A stretch of DNA of 64,000 bases, taken from the NCBI RefSeq assembly GCF_022846655.1, contig NZ_AP025667.1, positions 6,478,275-6,542,274 on the forward strand, given 5' to 3'. A program made the translations under genes and the position numbers. The DNA is from Streptomyces seoulensis. GTDB lineage: Bacteria; Actinomycetota; Actinomycetes; Streptomycetales; Streptomycetaceae. How positions within the stretch are numbered: position 1 is the first letter of the stretch; each line of letters opens with the position of its first letter. Below are positions 51,636-61,439 of this stretch, piece by piece. Below the pieces are notes generated by a model. That model made no database searches and was not told the origin of the DNA. It saw only the letters and a list, made by a program, of their open reading frames with translations.

Positions 51636-54600
51636 GTGGGCAGACACGCCCTGCGACGGGGCGGTCTGACCGCCGCCGTCTCCGCACTCGCGGTCGCCGT
51701 GGCGACCGGCGTCACGCTCTCCGGAGGCGGGGAGGCCGCCCAGGCGGCCGGCAAGCCGACCGCCGGGACCACGGAGATCGTGCTGGACGACCCGCGCACC
51801 GAGACGCCACGCGCCGAACGGCTGCTCGCGGCCGGCACGACCGGCTTCCTGCACCGGCAGAGCGGCGTCGCGGGCCTGCTCTGGACGAGGTACGCCGACG
51901 GCGACACCACGCCGGTCGACGGTCCGCCCAACGGGCCCGGCTACCGGCCGTACCAGCCGGCCACCGCCAACTGCGGCGACATCGCCGCCTCGTGCCCCTC
52001 CGGCACGTTCGGCCAGGGCGCCGACACCGTGGCCCTGCCGCACCGTACGTACACCGAACCGGTGTCGCTGTGGACTCCGGGCGGTGGCGCGCCGCGCACC
52101 CTGGACATGCCGCGCACCGAGTACGTCGGCACCTACGGCGGCACCGTCGTCGCAGCCCACTGGGACACCCCGGTCGACGCCGAGCCGCGGGCCTGGCTGC
52201 AACTGCTCGACCTCACCGACGACGGGCAGCGCGACCGGACGGTCACCGGCTGGCCGGCCGGACAGGAGTGGGGCGCGGGCACCTCCCGGCGCACCGGCGA
52301 CGCCAAGGGCGCGCTGATCTCCCACCCGGCCCCCCGCGACGCCTCCGGTGGTCCGACGACCTACGACATCGGCTATCTCGACTTCGCCACCGCCGAGTTC
52401 ACCGAGGTGTTCCACGGTGCCGACGCGGGCCTGTCGCTGGTGCTCACCGACGACCGGCTCGGCTGGTACAGCCCGGGCGGCGGCCTGCATCTGAAGTCCC
52501 GTACCGGCCTCACCGCCGCCGAGACGGTTCCCGTGGCCGCCACCGGCGCCGTCGGCTCCCCGGTACTCGTCGGCGACTGGCTCGTCCTGGTCGCGGACCG
52601 CGGCGCCGTCACGGCCGTCTCCCTGACCGACGGGTCCCGGAAGACCCTGCTCACCCGCTCCTACGGCGACCCCGTGGCCACCCCGGACGGCGGCGCGCTC
52701 GTCACCGGCGGCACGGGCGCGGCCGACTGGTGGGTGCACCGGGTCGGCCGGGGCACCGACGGCACGCCGCGGCTGGAGAAGCTGTACAAGGTCGCGCCGT
52801 TCGAGAACCCCAAGACCGGCCTGGCGCTCAGCCGGGGCAGCCTGCGGGTGGCCGAGGACAATCCCTCCGGCACCTCGGACACCACCTCCGTCACCGCCCT
52901 GACCACCGACGGCACCACCACGCTGACCGCGTCCACGCCCACGGCGGGCGCCTCCATCAGCGCCAAGTGCCCCTACCCGGGCACCGCCTGCTCGGCGATG
53001 TGGGGCAACAAGGGCACCGGCCCCAAGGACGTCTACCTCGACACGTTCGACGACGTCGACGAGGGAGGCACGGGCCTGAACGACGCGGACCGGCTGGTCG
53101 CGATCGGCGACCCCCCTTCCTCCGGCTGGGACCTGAAGTTCGGCACCCAGGGCGGCTCGATCGTCGACGTCTCCGACGGGTACGTGGTGTACGACTCCGG
53201 CGGCGCCAGGCCCGAGCAGTACGTGGCGCGGTTCGGCTACACGACGAAGCTGAAGCGCCCGGTCCGCACCGCCGCCCTGAACGGCTCCACCCTCTGGAGC
53301 GCGGGCACCGGCAACGGCCAGGTCACCTCGTACAGCCTCACCGCGGACAAGACCCTGAGCACGGTGACGATCCCGGGCGCCGGCTGCGTGCCGAGCGAGC
53401 TCCAGGCCGCGGGCCGCTGGCTGTACTGGGCCTGCGGGACGGCCTCGGCGGGCGTGTACGACACCAAGGCGGGCACCTCGGCCGCCGTCACCCCCGGCGA
53501 CGTCCTGCTCGGCGACGGCTTCACCGTCCGCCACGACCACGCGGCCGGCACCCTCGTGCTCACCGACGCGGCCACCCGCGCCACCCGCGTGGTCGCCGAA
53601 CGGGTACCGGACACCGGCCTGTCCGCCGACCGCCGCCACCGCTGGACGGTCGACGAGTACACCGGCCTGGTCGCCTGGTTCGACGCGAACGAGCAGACGC
53701 ATGTCGCGACCACCGGCGTGGCCCCGTCCGCCCTGACGGCCTTCGAGTCCGACACCGGCAGTCATGCCACGCCCGCCACGTCCGACTCCTGGCACGGTGA
53801 GTGGCTGCTGTCGCGCCCCGTGAGCTCCTGGTCGCTGACCTTCACCTCGGTGCAGAGCGGCGAGACCGGCAAGGCCGCCCGGACGGTCACCGGCACAGCG
53901 GCCACCGCCCGGGTGGCGGCCGGCTGGAACGGCAAGACGTCCGGCGGGAGCCGCTTCCCGAGCGGCGGGTTCACCTGGACGCTGAAGGCGACCGGCCTGG
54001 GCACGTCCGGCGCCGTCACCGTTGCCTCGGGCAGCGGCTTCCTCGACCACGGGGCCCCGGTCCGCCACGACTTCGGCAGCCCGGACGGACCGGACGGGGT
54101 CGGTGACCTGCTGACCCTCAACTCCGCGGGCGCGCTGACCTTCCAGGTCGGCACCGGCCGCGGGACGTTCTCGCAGAAGATCTCCAGCAGCGGCTGGGCG
54201 GCCGGCACCAAGGCCGTCCCCTTCGGCGACCTCAGCGGGGACGGCTGCAACGACGTGCTGATCCGCCCGGCGAGCGGAGCCCTCCAGCTCTACAAGCCGG
54301 CCTGCAACACCGCGCCGAAGCCGACGACGTCCCACACGACCCTGGGGACCAGCGGCTGGAACCAGTACGACGTGCTGACGTCGCCCGGTGACATCAGCGG
54401 CGACGGCCGGGCCGACCTCATCGCCCGCAACGCCTCCACCGGCACGGTGTACCTCTTCAAGGGCACGAGCACGCACACGCTGTCCGCCCGGGTGAAGCTG
54501 TACGACAACTGGAAGAGCCACCGGAAGATCGTTGGCACCGGCGACCTGAACGGCGACGGCATCGGCGACCTGCTCGTCCAGGACGCGTCGAACACGCTGT

Positions 54601-54839
54601 ACCGATACGCAGGCACCGGCAAGGGCACTTTCGGCGCCCGCGCCAAGGTGTTCAGCGGCTGGGGCGCGGCCTACGACACCATCGTCGGCGCGGGGGACCT
54701 CGACCGCGATGGCAAGGCCGACATCGTCTCGCGGGACACCGCGGGCAAGCTGTACCGCAACAGCGGCGACGGGAAGGGCTCGTTCGGGGCGCGCACCCAG
54801 ATCGCGACCGGATGGAGCGGCTACAAGCTCCTGGCGTAG
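51636..54839 (+). CDS. large secreted beta-propeller protein with C-terminal FG-GAP repeats
   Basis: 1067 residues from GTG 51636 with GGGAGGGAAC upstream. The signal peptide contains TAAVSALAVAVATGVTL. Residues ~60-650 are repeated beta strands, typical of a propeller-type domain (VGDWLVLVADRGAVTAVSLTDGSRKTLL). A FlgD/Ig-like part is at about 700-830 (WTLKATGLGTSGAVTVASG). The last ~220 residues have four VCBS/FG-GAP loops: GDLSGDGCND, GDISGDGRAD, GDLNGDGIGD and GDLDRDGKAD, each Ca2+-binding. Role unknown. A perfect 22-bp terminator follows. Confidence 0.85.
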   Translation: MGRHALRRGGLTAAVSALAVAVATGVTLSGGGEAAQAAGKPTAGTTEIVLDDPRTETPRAERLLAAGTTGFLHRQSGVAGLLWTRYADGDTTPVDGPPNGPGYRPYQPATANCGDIAASCPSGTFGQGADTVALPHRTYTEPVSLWTPGGGAPRTLDMPRTEYVGTYGGTVVAAHWDTPVDAEPRAWLQLLDLTDDGQRDRTVTGWPAGQEWGAGTSRRTGDAKGALISHPAPRDASGGPTTYDIGYLDFATAEFTEVFHGADAGLSLVLTDDRLGWYSPGGGLHLKSRTGLTAAETVPVAATGAVGSPVLVGDWLVLVADRGAVTAVSLTDGSRKTLLTRSYGDPVATPDGGALVTGGTGAADWWVHRVGRGTDGTPRLEKLYKVAPFENPKTGLALSRGSLRVAEDNPSGTSDTTSVTALTTDGTTTLTASTPTAGASISAKCPYPGTACSAMWGNKGTGPKDVYLDTFDDVDEGGTGLNDADRLVAIGDPPSSGWDLKFGTQGGSIVDVSDGYVVYDSGGARPEQYVARFGYTTKLKRPVRTAALNGSTLWSAGTGNGQVTSYSLTADKTLSTVTIPGAGCVPSELQAAGRWLYWACGTASAGVYDTKAGTSAAVTPGDVLLGDGFTVRHDHAAGTLVLTDAATRATRVVAERVPDTGLSADRRHRWTVDEYTGLVAWFDANEQTHVATTGVAPSALTAFESDTGSHATPATSDSWHGEWLLSRPVSSWSLTFTSVQSGETGKAARTVTGTAATARVAAGWNGKTSGGSRFPSGGFTWTLKATGLGTSGAVTVASGSGFLDHGAPVRHDFGSPDGPDGVGDLLTLNSAGALTFQVGTGRGTFSQKISSSGWAAGTKAVPFGDLSGDGCNDVLIRPASGALQLYKPACNTAPKPTTSHTTLGTSGWNQYDVLTSPGDISGDGRADLIARNASTGTVYLFKGTSTHTLSARVKLYDNWKSHRKIVGTGDLNGDGIGDLLVQDASNTLYRYAGTGKGTFGARAKVFSGWGAAYDTIVGAGDLDRDGKADIVSRDTAGKLYRNSGDGKGSFGARTQIATGWSGYKLLA

Positions 54840-54874
54840 CGGTGTCCCGTCCCGCCTAGGTAGGCGGACGACAA

Positions 54875-54921
54875 CAGGGAAGGGGCCCGGAACCGACTGT
54901 CGGTTCCGGGCCCCTTCCCTG
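54875..54921. terminator. very long bidirectional terminator
   Basis: A perfect 22-bp stem (54875-54896 with 54900-54921) with a loop of CTG between the convergent FG-GAP and aspS genes. Confidence 0.95.
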
Positions 54922-54929
54922 TGCGTGCC

Positions 54930-56693
54930 TTACTTCGGCTGCGGCTTCCTGATGTTCAGGTGCAGCTCGCGCAGGCGGGACTCGTCCAGCTCGGTCGGGG
55001 CGCCCATCATGAGGTCCTGGGCGTTGCCGTTGAGCGGGAAGGCGATGGTCTCGCGGATGTTCGGCTCGTCGGCGAGGAGCATGACGATGCGGTCCACGCC
55101 CGGCGCGATGCCACCGTGCGGCGGGGCGCCGAAGCGGAGGGCGCGCAGCATGCCGGCGAACTTCTCCTCGACCGTGTCACGGTCGTAGCCCGCGATCTCG
55201 AAGGCCTTGATCATGATGTCCGGCTCGTGGTTCCGGATGGCGCCGGAGGAGAGCTCCACACCGTTGCAGACGATGTCGTACTGCCAGCCGAGGATGTCCA
55301 GCGGGTCCTGGCTCTCCAGGGCCTCCATGCCGCCCTGCGGCATCGAGAACGGGTTGTGGGAGAAGTCGAGCTTCCCCGTCTCCTCGTCCCGCTCGTACAT
55401 CGGGAAGTCGACGATCCAGCAGAAGCTGAAGACGCCCTCCTCGAAGTGGCCGGCCCGCTTGGCGGCCTCGACGCGCACGGCGCCCATGATCTTCGAGACC
55501 TCGTCGAACTCGCCCGCGCCGAAGAACACCGCGTGGCCGGGAGCCAGCGAGAGACGCTTGGTCAGCTCGGCCACGTTGTCCTCGGTGAGGAACTTGGCGA
55601 TCGGGCCGGTCAGCGAACCGTCCTCGCCGACACGGACCCAGGCCAGGCCCTGCGCGCCCTGCGAGACCGCGAACTCACCGAGCTGGTCGAAGAACTTGCG
55701 CGGCTGCGACGAGACGTCCGGCACCGCGAGGGCACGCACGTGCTTGCCCGCGAAGGCCTTGAACGCCGAGCCCTCGAAGACGTCGGTGATGTCGACGAGC
55801 TCCAGCTTGGCGCGCAGGTCCGGCTTGTCGGAGCCGTACTTGAGCATCGCCTCGCGGAACGGGATGCGCGGGAAGGGGGAGGTGACGTGGCGTCCGCCGC
55901 CGAACTCCTCGAACAGCTCGGTCATGAGCTTCTCGATCGGCTGGAAGACGTCCTCCTGCTCGACGAAGCTCATCTCGACGTCGAGCTGGTAGAACTCGCC
56001 CGGCGAGCGGTCCGCGCGGGCGTCCTCGTCGCGGAAGCAGGGCGCGATCTGGAAGTACCGGTCGAAGCCGGAGATCATCAGGAGCTGCTTGAACTGCTGC
56101 GGGGCCTGCGGCAGGGCGTAGAACCGGCCCGCGTGGACGCGGGAGGGGACGACGTAGTCGCGCGCGCCCTCGGGGGAGGTGGCGGACAGGATCGGCGTCG
56201 CCATCTCGTTGAAGCCCATCGCGGCCATCTTGTGGCGCATGGCCGAGATGACGGACGTGCGCAGCATGATGTTGCGGTGCATGCGCTCGCGGCGCAGGTC
56301 CAGGAAGCGGTACTCCAGGCGCCGCTCCTCGTTGACCCCGTCCTCGGCGTTGATCGTGAAGGGCAGCGGGGCTGCCGCGCCCAGCAGCTCGACCTCCGCG
56401 ACCTCGACCTCGATCTCGCCGGTGGGCAGCTCGGGGTTCACGTTCTCGGTTCCACGTGAAACAACGCGGCCGTCGATGCGGACCGTCGACTCCTTGGAGA
56501 TGGAGTCCAGCGTCTCGTAGGCGGGCGTGCCGGGTCGGGCCACGAGCTGCGTGATGCCGTGGTGGTCACGCAGATCGATGAAGAGGATGCCGCCCAGGTC
56601 GCGCCGATTGTGCAGCCAGCCACTCAGCCGGACGTCGGTGCCGACGTCGGAGGCGCGGAGCTGGCCGCAGGTGTGGGACCTGTACCGATGCAT
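54930..56693 (-). CDS. aspS: aspartyl-tRNA synthetase
   Basis: 587 residues from ATG 56693. Class II: an N-terminal OB-fold anticodon domain ([23 protein letters not shown]), the motif 2 region [11 protein letters not shown], the bacterial insertion domain (about 290-420), and motif 3 [14 protein letters not shown]. It charges tRNA-Asp. A near-perfect parS (56449-56462) lies inside the gene. Convergent with the propeller gene, divergent from the PP2C regulator. Confidence 0.97.
   Translation of the reverse strand: MHRYRSHTCGQLRASDVGTDVRLSGWLHNRRDLGGILFIDLRDHHGITQLVARPGTPAYETLDSISKESTVRIDGRVVSRGTENVNPELPTGEIEVEVAEVELLGAAAPLPFTINAEDGVNEERRLEYRFLDLRRERMHRNIMLRTSVISAMRHKMAAMGFNEMATPILSATSPEGARDYVVPSRVHAGRFYALPQAPQQFKQLLMISGFDRYFQIAPCFRDEDARADRSPGEFYQLDVEMSFVEQEDVFQPIEKLMTELFEEFGGGRHVTSPFPRIPFREAMLKYGSDKPDLRAKLELVDITDVFEGSAFKAFAGKHVRALAVPDVSSQPRKFFDQLGEFAVSQGAQGLAWVRVGEDGSLTGPIAKFLTEDNVAELTKRLSLAPGHAVFFGAGEFDEVSKIMGAVRVEAAKRAGHFEEGVFSFCWIVDFPMYERDEETGKLDFSHNPFSMPQGGMEALESQDPLDILGWQYDIVCNGVELSSGAIRNHEPDIMIKAFEIAGYDRDTVEEKFAGMLRALRFGAPPHGGIAPGVDRIVMLLADEPNIRETIAFPLNGNAQDLMMGAPTELDESRLRELHLNIRKPQPK
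56449..56462. other. parS: parS-like site inside aspS (one mismatch)
   Basis: GTTCCACGTGAAAC (reverse GTTTCACGTGGAAC) matches 13 of 14 bases of the Streptomyces parS consensus; it lies within the aspS coding region. Confidence 0.75.
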
Positions 56694-56870
56694 CGTCGTT
56701 CATCGTCCTTCGTTGGGGGTTCTTTGCCGGAAGTGTGCTCTCCCCCGGCCAGAACGGGCACGGGGCCCGGACCCATCAAGGGTACCGGGCACCCCATGAT
56801 CGGCTCCCCACCATTACCGTCTGCCGATCTACGGTGGCAGTAGTGGGGACGACCTTCTTAAAGTGGGGCA

Positions 56871-59090
56871 ATGCGCACAGGCGAGCCACTGCCGTCCGTG
56901 GGGGACGTCCTCGTCTCCCTCGCCACCGGGCTCTGGCAGTGGGACACGGCCACGGATCTGGTCACGGTGGACGCGGAGGCGGCGCGGCTGCTGGGGCTGC
57001 CGGCCCGGCCCACCACTCTCACGGAGGCACAGGCACGCGCCCGGCTGCACCCCTCCGACTGGAACGAGATCACCGGGGTCGTCCCGCTCGCCGCGGCCAA
57101 GGGCACGCTCGCCGAGGTGCGCATCCGGGTCGTGGACGCGGCGGGCCGCACCATCCGGGTGGTGCGCAGCCGCTCCAAGCCGTCCTTCGACCGGGAACGC
57201 CGGGCGTACGAGCTGATCGGCACCCTGCAGGAGGTCACCGAACCGGCGCCGGGCACGTCCTCGGCGCGCAGCGCGGTCACCGGCGACTGGCGGCGCTCCC
57301 GCGAGGCGTTTCTGCTGGACGCGGGCCGGGCACTGGCCGAGGCGCGGTCGACGGCGGAGGTGCTGCGGGTCGCGGCGACGCTGTCCATGCCGGGCTTCTC
57401 CCCGGACGGTCTCGCGGTGTTCGGGGTGGAGGGCGACCGGCTGACGATCATCGGCCACCACGGCTACCAGCCCGGCGACGACGGACCCTTCACCCATATG
57501 CCGCTGGCCACGGACTATCCGGCCGCCGAGGTGGTCCGTACCGGCCAGGCCGTCTATCTCTCCACGCCCGGCGAGTACCGCGACCGGTATCCGACGAGCT
57601 GGCCGCTGGCCGAGCAGTTCGGCCGCCGCTCGTGGGCGTTCCTGCCGCTGACACTGGGCGGGCGGACGCGGGGCGCGTGGATGGCGGCGTTCAGCGACCG
57701 GGTGGCGTTCACCCCGGACGAGCGGGCGGTGCTGACCACGGTCGCCCGGATGCTCGCCCAGGCCCTGACCCGCGCGGGCGACGCGGAGACGCAGCGGGAG
57801 CTGTCGGAGGGGCTCCAGCGCTCCATGATGCCCTCGCTGCTCCCGGAGATCCCCGGCATGAGCGTGGCCGCCCGCTACATCCCGACCGGCGGCGGCCTCC
57901 AGGTCGGCGGCGACTGGTACGACATGATCCCGCTGCCCGGCGGGGTCTCCCCGACCACCGCCCAGGGCGGCCGGTTCGCGCTGGTCATCGGGGACGTGCA
58001 GGGGCACGACGTCCGGGCGGCCGGCCTGATGGGCCAGCTCAGGATCGCGCTGCGCGCCTACGCCGCCGAGGGCCACCGCCCCGACGCGGTGCTCTCCCGC
58101 GCCTCCCGCTTCCTGCACGGCATCACCCACGACGAGCACGCGAGCGACCTGCGCTTCGCGACCTGCCTGTACGCGGAGGCCGACCCCGCCACCGGGCGTC
58201 TCGAGGTCGCCCGCGCCGGGCATCCGGAGCCGGTGATCCGGCTGGCCGACGGCACGGTGGTGCTCCGGCCCACGGCGGGCGGGCTGCCGCTGGGCGTCGA
58301 CCCGGACGGGGACTATCCGACGACCCGGTTCACGCTGGAGCCCGGCGAGACGATGATGCTGTGCACCGACGGCCTGATCGAGACCGGCGGCCATGACATG
58401 GAGACCGGCTGGCGGCGCGTGCGCGCCATCCTGGAGCAGTACGGCGGCGCGGAGGCGGATCGCGAGAACGGCCTGGAGGGGCTGGCGGACGCGCTGGTGC
58501 AGGGCGTGCACGGGCCGTCCTCGCACCACACCGTCGGCCCGCTGACCGACCGCCGCGAGGACGACATCGCGGTGCTGCTGCTGTTCCGGTCCGGGGAGAG
58601 CCGCGGGCTGAGCGAGGGCCCGGCAGCCGCCGACCGGACACGGGTGCGCAGCACGCTGCTGTCGGTGGCGCAGGACGAGCCGGAGCGGATCGCGGAGGCC
58701 CGCCAGCATCTGCGCGAGCTGTTGCACGACTGGGTGCCGGCCGAGCAGGTGGACGCGGCGGTGCTGCTGATCTCCGAGATGATCACCAACGTGCTGGTGC
58801 ACACCGACGCCGACGCGCTGCTGCTCGCGGAGATCTTCGGCGAGCACGGGCACCGGCGGCTGCGGGTGCAGGTGACCGACAGCGGCGACGACCTCCCGCA
58901 CAAGCGCCGCCCCGGCGAACTGGCCTCCTCCGGCCGCGGCCTGATGCTGATCGAGATGCTCGCCGACGCGTGGGGGGTCGAGCCCCGCGGCGAGGGCAAG
59001 AGCATCTGGTTCGAGCTGTACGAGAAGGGCGAGGCGGGCGAGGCCGACGTGACCGACGTGATCGACGTGATCGACGGCGCGGGGGACTAG
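56871..59090 (+). CDS. PAS-GAF-PP2C phosphatase fused to HATPase kinase domain
   Basis: 739 residues from ATG 56871. Domains in order: PAS-like (~1-120; SLATGLWQWDTATDLVTVD), GAF (~150-310), SpoIIE PP2C (~340-580; VGGDWYDMIPL, LVIGDVQGHD, REDDIAVLLLF) and an anti-sigma-type HATPase_c (~610-715; LLISEMITNVLVHTDADALLLAEI, DSGDD, GRGLMLIEMLADAWG). One polypeptide therefore holds both the phosphatase and the kinase arms of partner switching. The target anti-anti-sigma factor is not nearby. Stop shares CTAG with the AI-2E-type gene. Confidence 0.93.
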   Translation: MRTGEPLPSVGDVLVSLATGLWQWDTATDLVTVDAEAARLLGLPARPTTLTEAQARARLHPSDWNEITGVVPLAAAKGTLAEVRIRVVDAAGRTIRVVRSRSKPSFDRERRAYELIGTLQEVTEPAPGTSSARSAVTGDWRRSREAFLLDAGRALAEARSTAEVLRVAATLSMPGFSPDGLAVFGVEGDRLTIIGHHGYQPGDDGPFTHMPLATDYPAAEVVRTGQAVYLSTPGEYRDRYPTSWPLAEQFGRRSWAFLPLTLGGRTRGAWMAAFSDRVAFTPDERAVLTTVARMLAQALTRAGDAETQRELSEGLQRSMMPSLLPEIPGMSVAARYIPTGGGLQVGGDWYDMIPLPGGVSPTTAQGGRFALVIGDVQGHDVRAAGLMGQLRIALRAYAAEGHRPDAVLSRASRFLHGITHDEHASDLRFATCLYAEADPATGRLEVARAGHPEPVIRLADGTVVLRPTAGGLPLGVDPDGDYPTTRFTLEPGETMMLCTDGLIETGGHDMETGWRRVRAILEQYGGAEADRENGLEGLADALVQGVHGPSSHHTVGPLTDRREDDIAVLLLFRSGESRGLSEGPAAADRTRVRSTLLSVAQDEPERIAEARQHLRELLHDWVPAEQVDAAVLLISEMITNVLVHTDADALLLAEIFGEHGHRRLRVQVTDSGDDLPHKRRPGELASSGRGLMLIEMLADAWGVEPRGEGKSIWFELYEKGEAGEADVTDVIDVIDGAGD

Positions 59091-60130
59091 GGCTGCTCGT
59101 GCGGGGCGCCGTAGCGCTCGCGGAGTTCCTGTACGACGCCGAAGACGGCCGCGGTCAGGGGTACGGCGAGGAGCATGCCGAGGATGCCCGCGACGGAGGC
59201 TCCGGCGGTGATCGTCAGCATCACCACCGCCGGGTGCATCTGCACGGTCCGGCTCTGGATGGCCGGCTGGAGCACGTGCCCCTCCAGCACCTGGACCGCG
59301 AGCACCACCCCGAGCGCCCACAGCGCGATCACGAAACCCCGGTCCGCGAGGGCGACCAGGACGGCGACGGCGCCGGAGAGGAAGGCGCCGAGGTAGGGGA
59401 TGTAGGCGGCGACGAAGACGAGCGCGCCCAGCCCCACCGCGCCGGGCACGCGCAGGATCAGCAGACCGACGGTGATGCAGACGGCGTCGATGAGCGCGAT
59501 GATCGTCGTGCCGCGCATGAACCCCTCGACCGCCTCGAAGGCCCGGCGTGCCATGGCCTCCACGACATCGGCGGTACCGGCGGGGGCGAAGCCGCGCAGG
59601 GAGCGCAGGGCCCGCCGGGAGTCGCGCAGGAAGAAGAAGACCAGCAGCAGGGCCAGTACCGCGATGGCGATGGTCTCCCCGACGACGCTGACGCCGCTGA
59701 TGACGTTGGAGACCGCCGTGCCGCCGAACTTGCCCAGCAGCTCGCGGGCGTTGCCGGCCAGGTCGTCCAGGCCGGTCCCGGCGGCGCCGAAGTGCCGGGC
59801 GATGGCCCTGGCGGCGTCGCGCAGGGAGGCCACGATCTCGTCGCCGGTGTCGACCAGCGCGGCGACCACGATGTAGACCGCGCCGCCGACGACGGCCACG
59901 ACCGCCACGCAGGTCAGCGCGGCGGCGATGCTGGGGTTCAGCTTCATCCGCACCAGCCAGCGGTACAGCGGGCCCAGCAGGGCGGTGCCGAGGAGGGCGA
60001 GCAGTACGGGGGTGACGGCGGTACGCAGCTCTCCGCACAGCTTGATGCCGACCCAGCCGAGGCCGGCGGCCAGCAGCAGTACGGCACACCAGGCGGCGAA
60101 CCGTCGTACGGGTACGGGGAGAAGCTGCAC
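59087..60130 (-). CDS. AI-2E (PerM-like) family transporter
   Basis: 347 residues from GTG 60130. About eight membrane helices: WCAVLLLAAGLGWVGI, TPVLLALLGTALLGPLY, AALTCVAVVAVVGGAVYIVVAA and, in the second half, TIAIAVLALLLVFFFL, GTTIIALIDAVCITVGLLIL, GALVFVAAYIPYLGAFLSGAVAVL, and VVMLTITAGASVAGILGMLLAVPLTA. The last motif is typical of the family. It moves an unknown substrate. GGAGG is only one or two bases from the start, so a start further downstream could be used instead. Confidence 0.88.
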   Translation of the reverse strand: MQLLPVPVRRFAAWCAVLLLAAGLGWVGIKLCGELRTAVTPVLLALLGTALLGPLYRWLVRMKLNPSIAAALTCVAVVAVVGGAVYIVVAALVDTGDEIVASLRDAARAIARHFGAAGTGLDDLAGNARELLGKFGGTAVSNVISGVSVVGETIAIAVLALLLVFFFLRDSRRALRSLRGFAPAGTADVVEAMARRAFEAVEGFMRGTTIIALIDAVCITVGLLILRVPGAVGLGALVFVAAYIPYLGAFLSGAVAVLVALADRGFVIALWALGVVLAVQVLEGHVLQPAIQSRTVQMHPAVVMLTITAGASVAGILGMLLAVPLTAAVFGVVQELRERYGAPHEQP

Positions 60131-60347
60131 GCCTCCAGCGGAGCACGCCGTGGGCTCGGCTGTCCTGCTGCGGCGGGCCGGGCGGGTGAGGCGCCGTCTC
60201 TCCGCTTGCCCTACCAGGGGGCTCCCGGCCTGTGCCCACCCCCGCCCGACTCGGCGGGTCGAGAGGTGGGCGAGAAGGAGGCCCGCGCGCCGCCGCCCCG
60301 GCAGACTGCGTTGTCTGCCGGGGCGGCGGGGTACAGCGGGGCCAGGA
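60131..60347. other. intergenic region with terminator
   Basis: No gene supported; it holds the pirin gene's terminator and the start region of the transporter. Confidence 0.5.
60291..60328 (-). terminator. terminator after the pirin gene
   Basis: A perfect 16-bp stem (60291-60306 with 60313-60328, loop TGCGTT). Confidence 0.85.
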
Positions 60348-61325
60348 TCAGTCCTGCGGGCCCTTCTCCGTCATTCCGTGCACCGCCGGCACCGTGCCCA
60401 GGCGGCCCTTCTGGAAGTCCTCGAAGGCCTGCATGAGCTGGTCCTTGGTGTTCATGACGAACGGGCCGTAGTGGGCCATGGGCTCACGGATGGGCTGTCC
60501 GCCGAGGAGGACGACCTCCAGGTCCGGGGTGTTGGAGTCCTGCTTCTCGTCCGCGCGGACGGTCAGCGCGCCCCCGGAGCCGAAGACCGCGGTCTGCCCG
60601 GTGTGGACCGGGCGGCGCTCCGCGCCCACCGAGCCGCGGCCGGCGAGCACGTAGGCGAGGCCGTTGAAGTCCTCGCGCCACGGCAGGGTGATCTCCGCAC
60701 CCGGCGCCACCGTCGCGTGGATCATCGTGATCGGCGTGTGGGTGATGCCGGGACCCGCGTGGCCGTCCAGCTCACCGGCGATGACGCGCAGCAGCGCGCC
60801 GCCGTCGGGGGTGGTGAGCAACTGGACGCTGCCGCCCCGGATGTCCTGGTAGCGCGGCGCCATCATCTTGTCCTTGGCGGGGAGGTTCACCCAGAGCTGG
60901 AGCCCGTGGAAGAGACCGCCCGACATGACCAGGTGCTCCGGCGGGGCCTCGATGTGCAGCAGGCCCGAGCCGGCGGTCATCCACTGGGTGTCGCCGTTGG
61001 TGATGGTGCCGCCACCGCCGTTGGAGTCCTGGTGGTCGAAGATCCCGTCGATGATGTAGGTCACGGTCTCGAAACCGCGGTGCGGGTGCCAGGGGGTGCC
61101 CTTGGGCTCGCCCGGCGCGTACTCCACCTCACCCATCTGGTCCATCATGATGAACGGGTCGAGGTGGCGGTAGTTGATCCCGGCGAACGCGCGGCGCACC
61201 GGGAATCCCTCGCCCTCGAAACCGCTCGGCGCGGTCGTCACGGTGAGCACCGGACGCGACACGGCGTCGGCGGGCGCGGTCACACGGGGCAGCGTCAACG
61301 GGTTCTCGACGGTCACTGCAGGCAT
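60348..61325 (-). CDS. pirin-family protein
   Basis: 325 residues from ATG 61325 with an AGGAGGTACC site. Cupin core: YAPGEPKGTPWHPHRGFETVTYIIDGIFDHQDSNG, with the metal-binding WHPHRGFET (His-x-His) and the DHxDS motif, plus HIEAPPEHLVMSGGLFHGLQLWVNLPAKDK. Pirins are Fe(II) proteins that may act as quercetinases or as transcription cofactors; the specific role is unknown here. Confidence 0.92.
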   Translation of the reverse strand: MPAVTVENPLTLPRVTAPADAVSRPVLTVTTAPSGFEGEGFPVRRAFAGINYRHLDPFIMMDQMGEVEYAPGEPKGTPWHPHRGFETVTYIIDGIFDHQDSNGGGGTITNGDTQWMTAGSGLLHIEAPPEHLVMSGGLFHGLQLWVNLPAKDKMMAPRYQDIRGGSVQLLTTPDGGALLRVIAGELDGHAGPGITHTPITMIHATVAPGAEITLPWREDFNGLAYVLAGRGSVGAERRPVHTGQTAVFGSGGALTVRADEKQDSNTPDLEVVLLGGQPIREPMAHYGPFVMNTKDQLMQAFEDFQKGRLGTVPAVHGMTEKGPQD

Positions 61326-61389
61326 GGTCGGTACCTCCTTGTGGACCCAGTTTAGTTGAGCGTTGAACTTTCTGCCAGTCGCAACACAG

Positions 61390-61419
61390 GAGGCCCGGAG
61401 GGAATTCCCTCCGGGCCTC
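61390..61419. terminator. perfect palindromic terminator
   Basis: A 30-bp perfect palindrome (arms 61390-61404 and 61405-61419, centre AATT) lies between the pirin gene promoter and the SseB-like stop. Confidence 0.8.
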
Positions 61420-61439
61420 TCACCGGCGACGCGACTGGG

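Noticed and set aside
51591..54521. Long minus-strand frame over the large propeller protein
   Set aside because: The plus-strand gene has a signal peptide and FG-GAP loops; the opposite frame is compositionally odd.
56829..60239. 1136-codon minus-strand frame across two genes
   Set aside because: It covers the PP2C/HATPase gene and the transporter region in a non-coding frame; no domain is seen.
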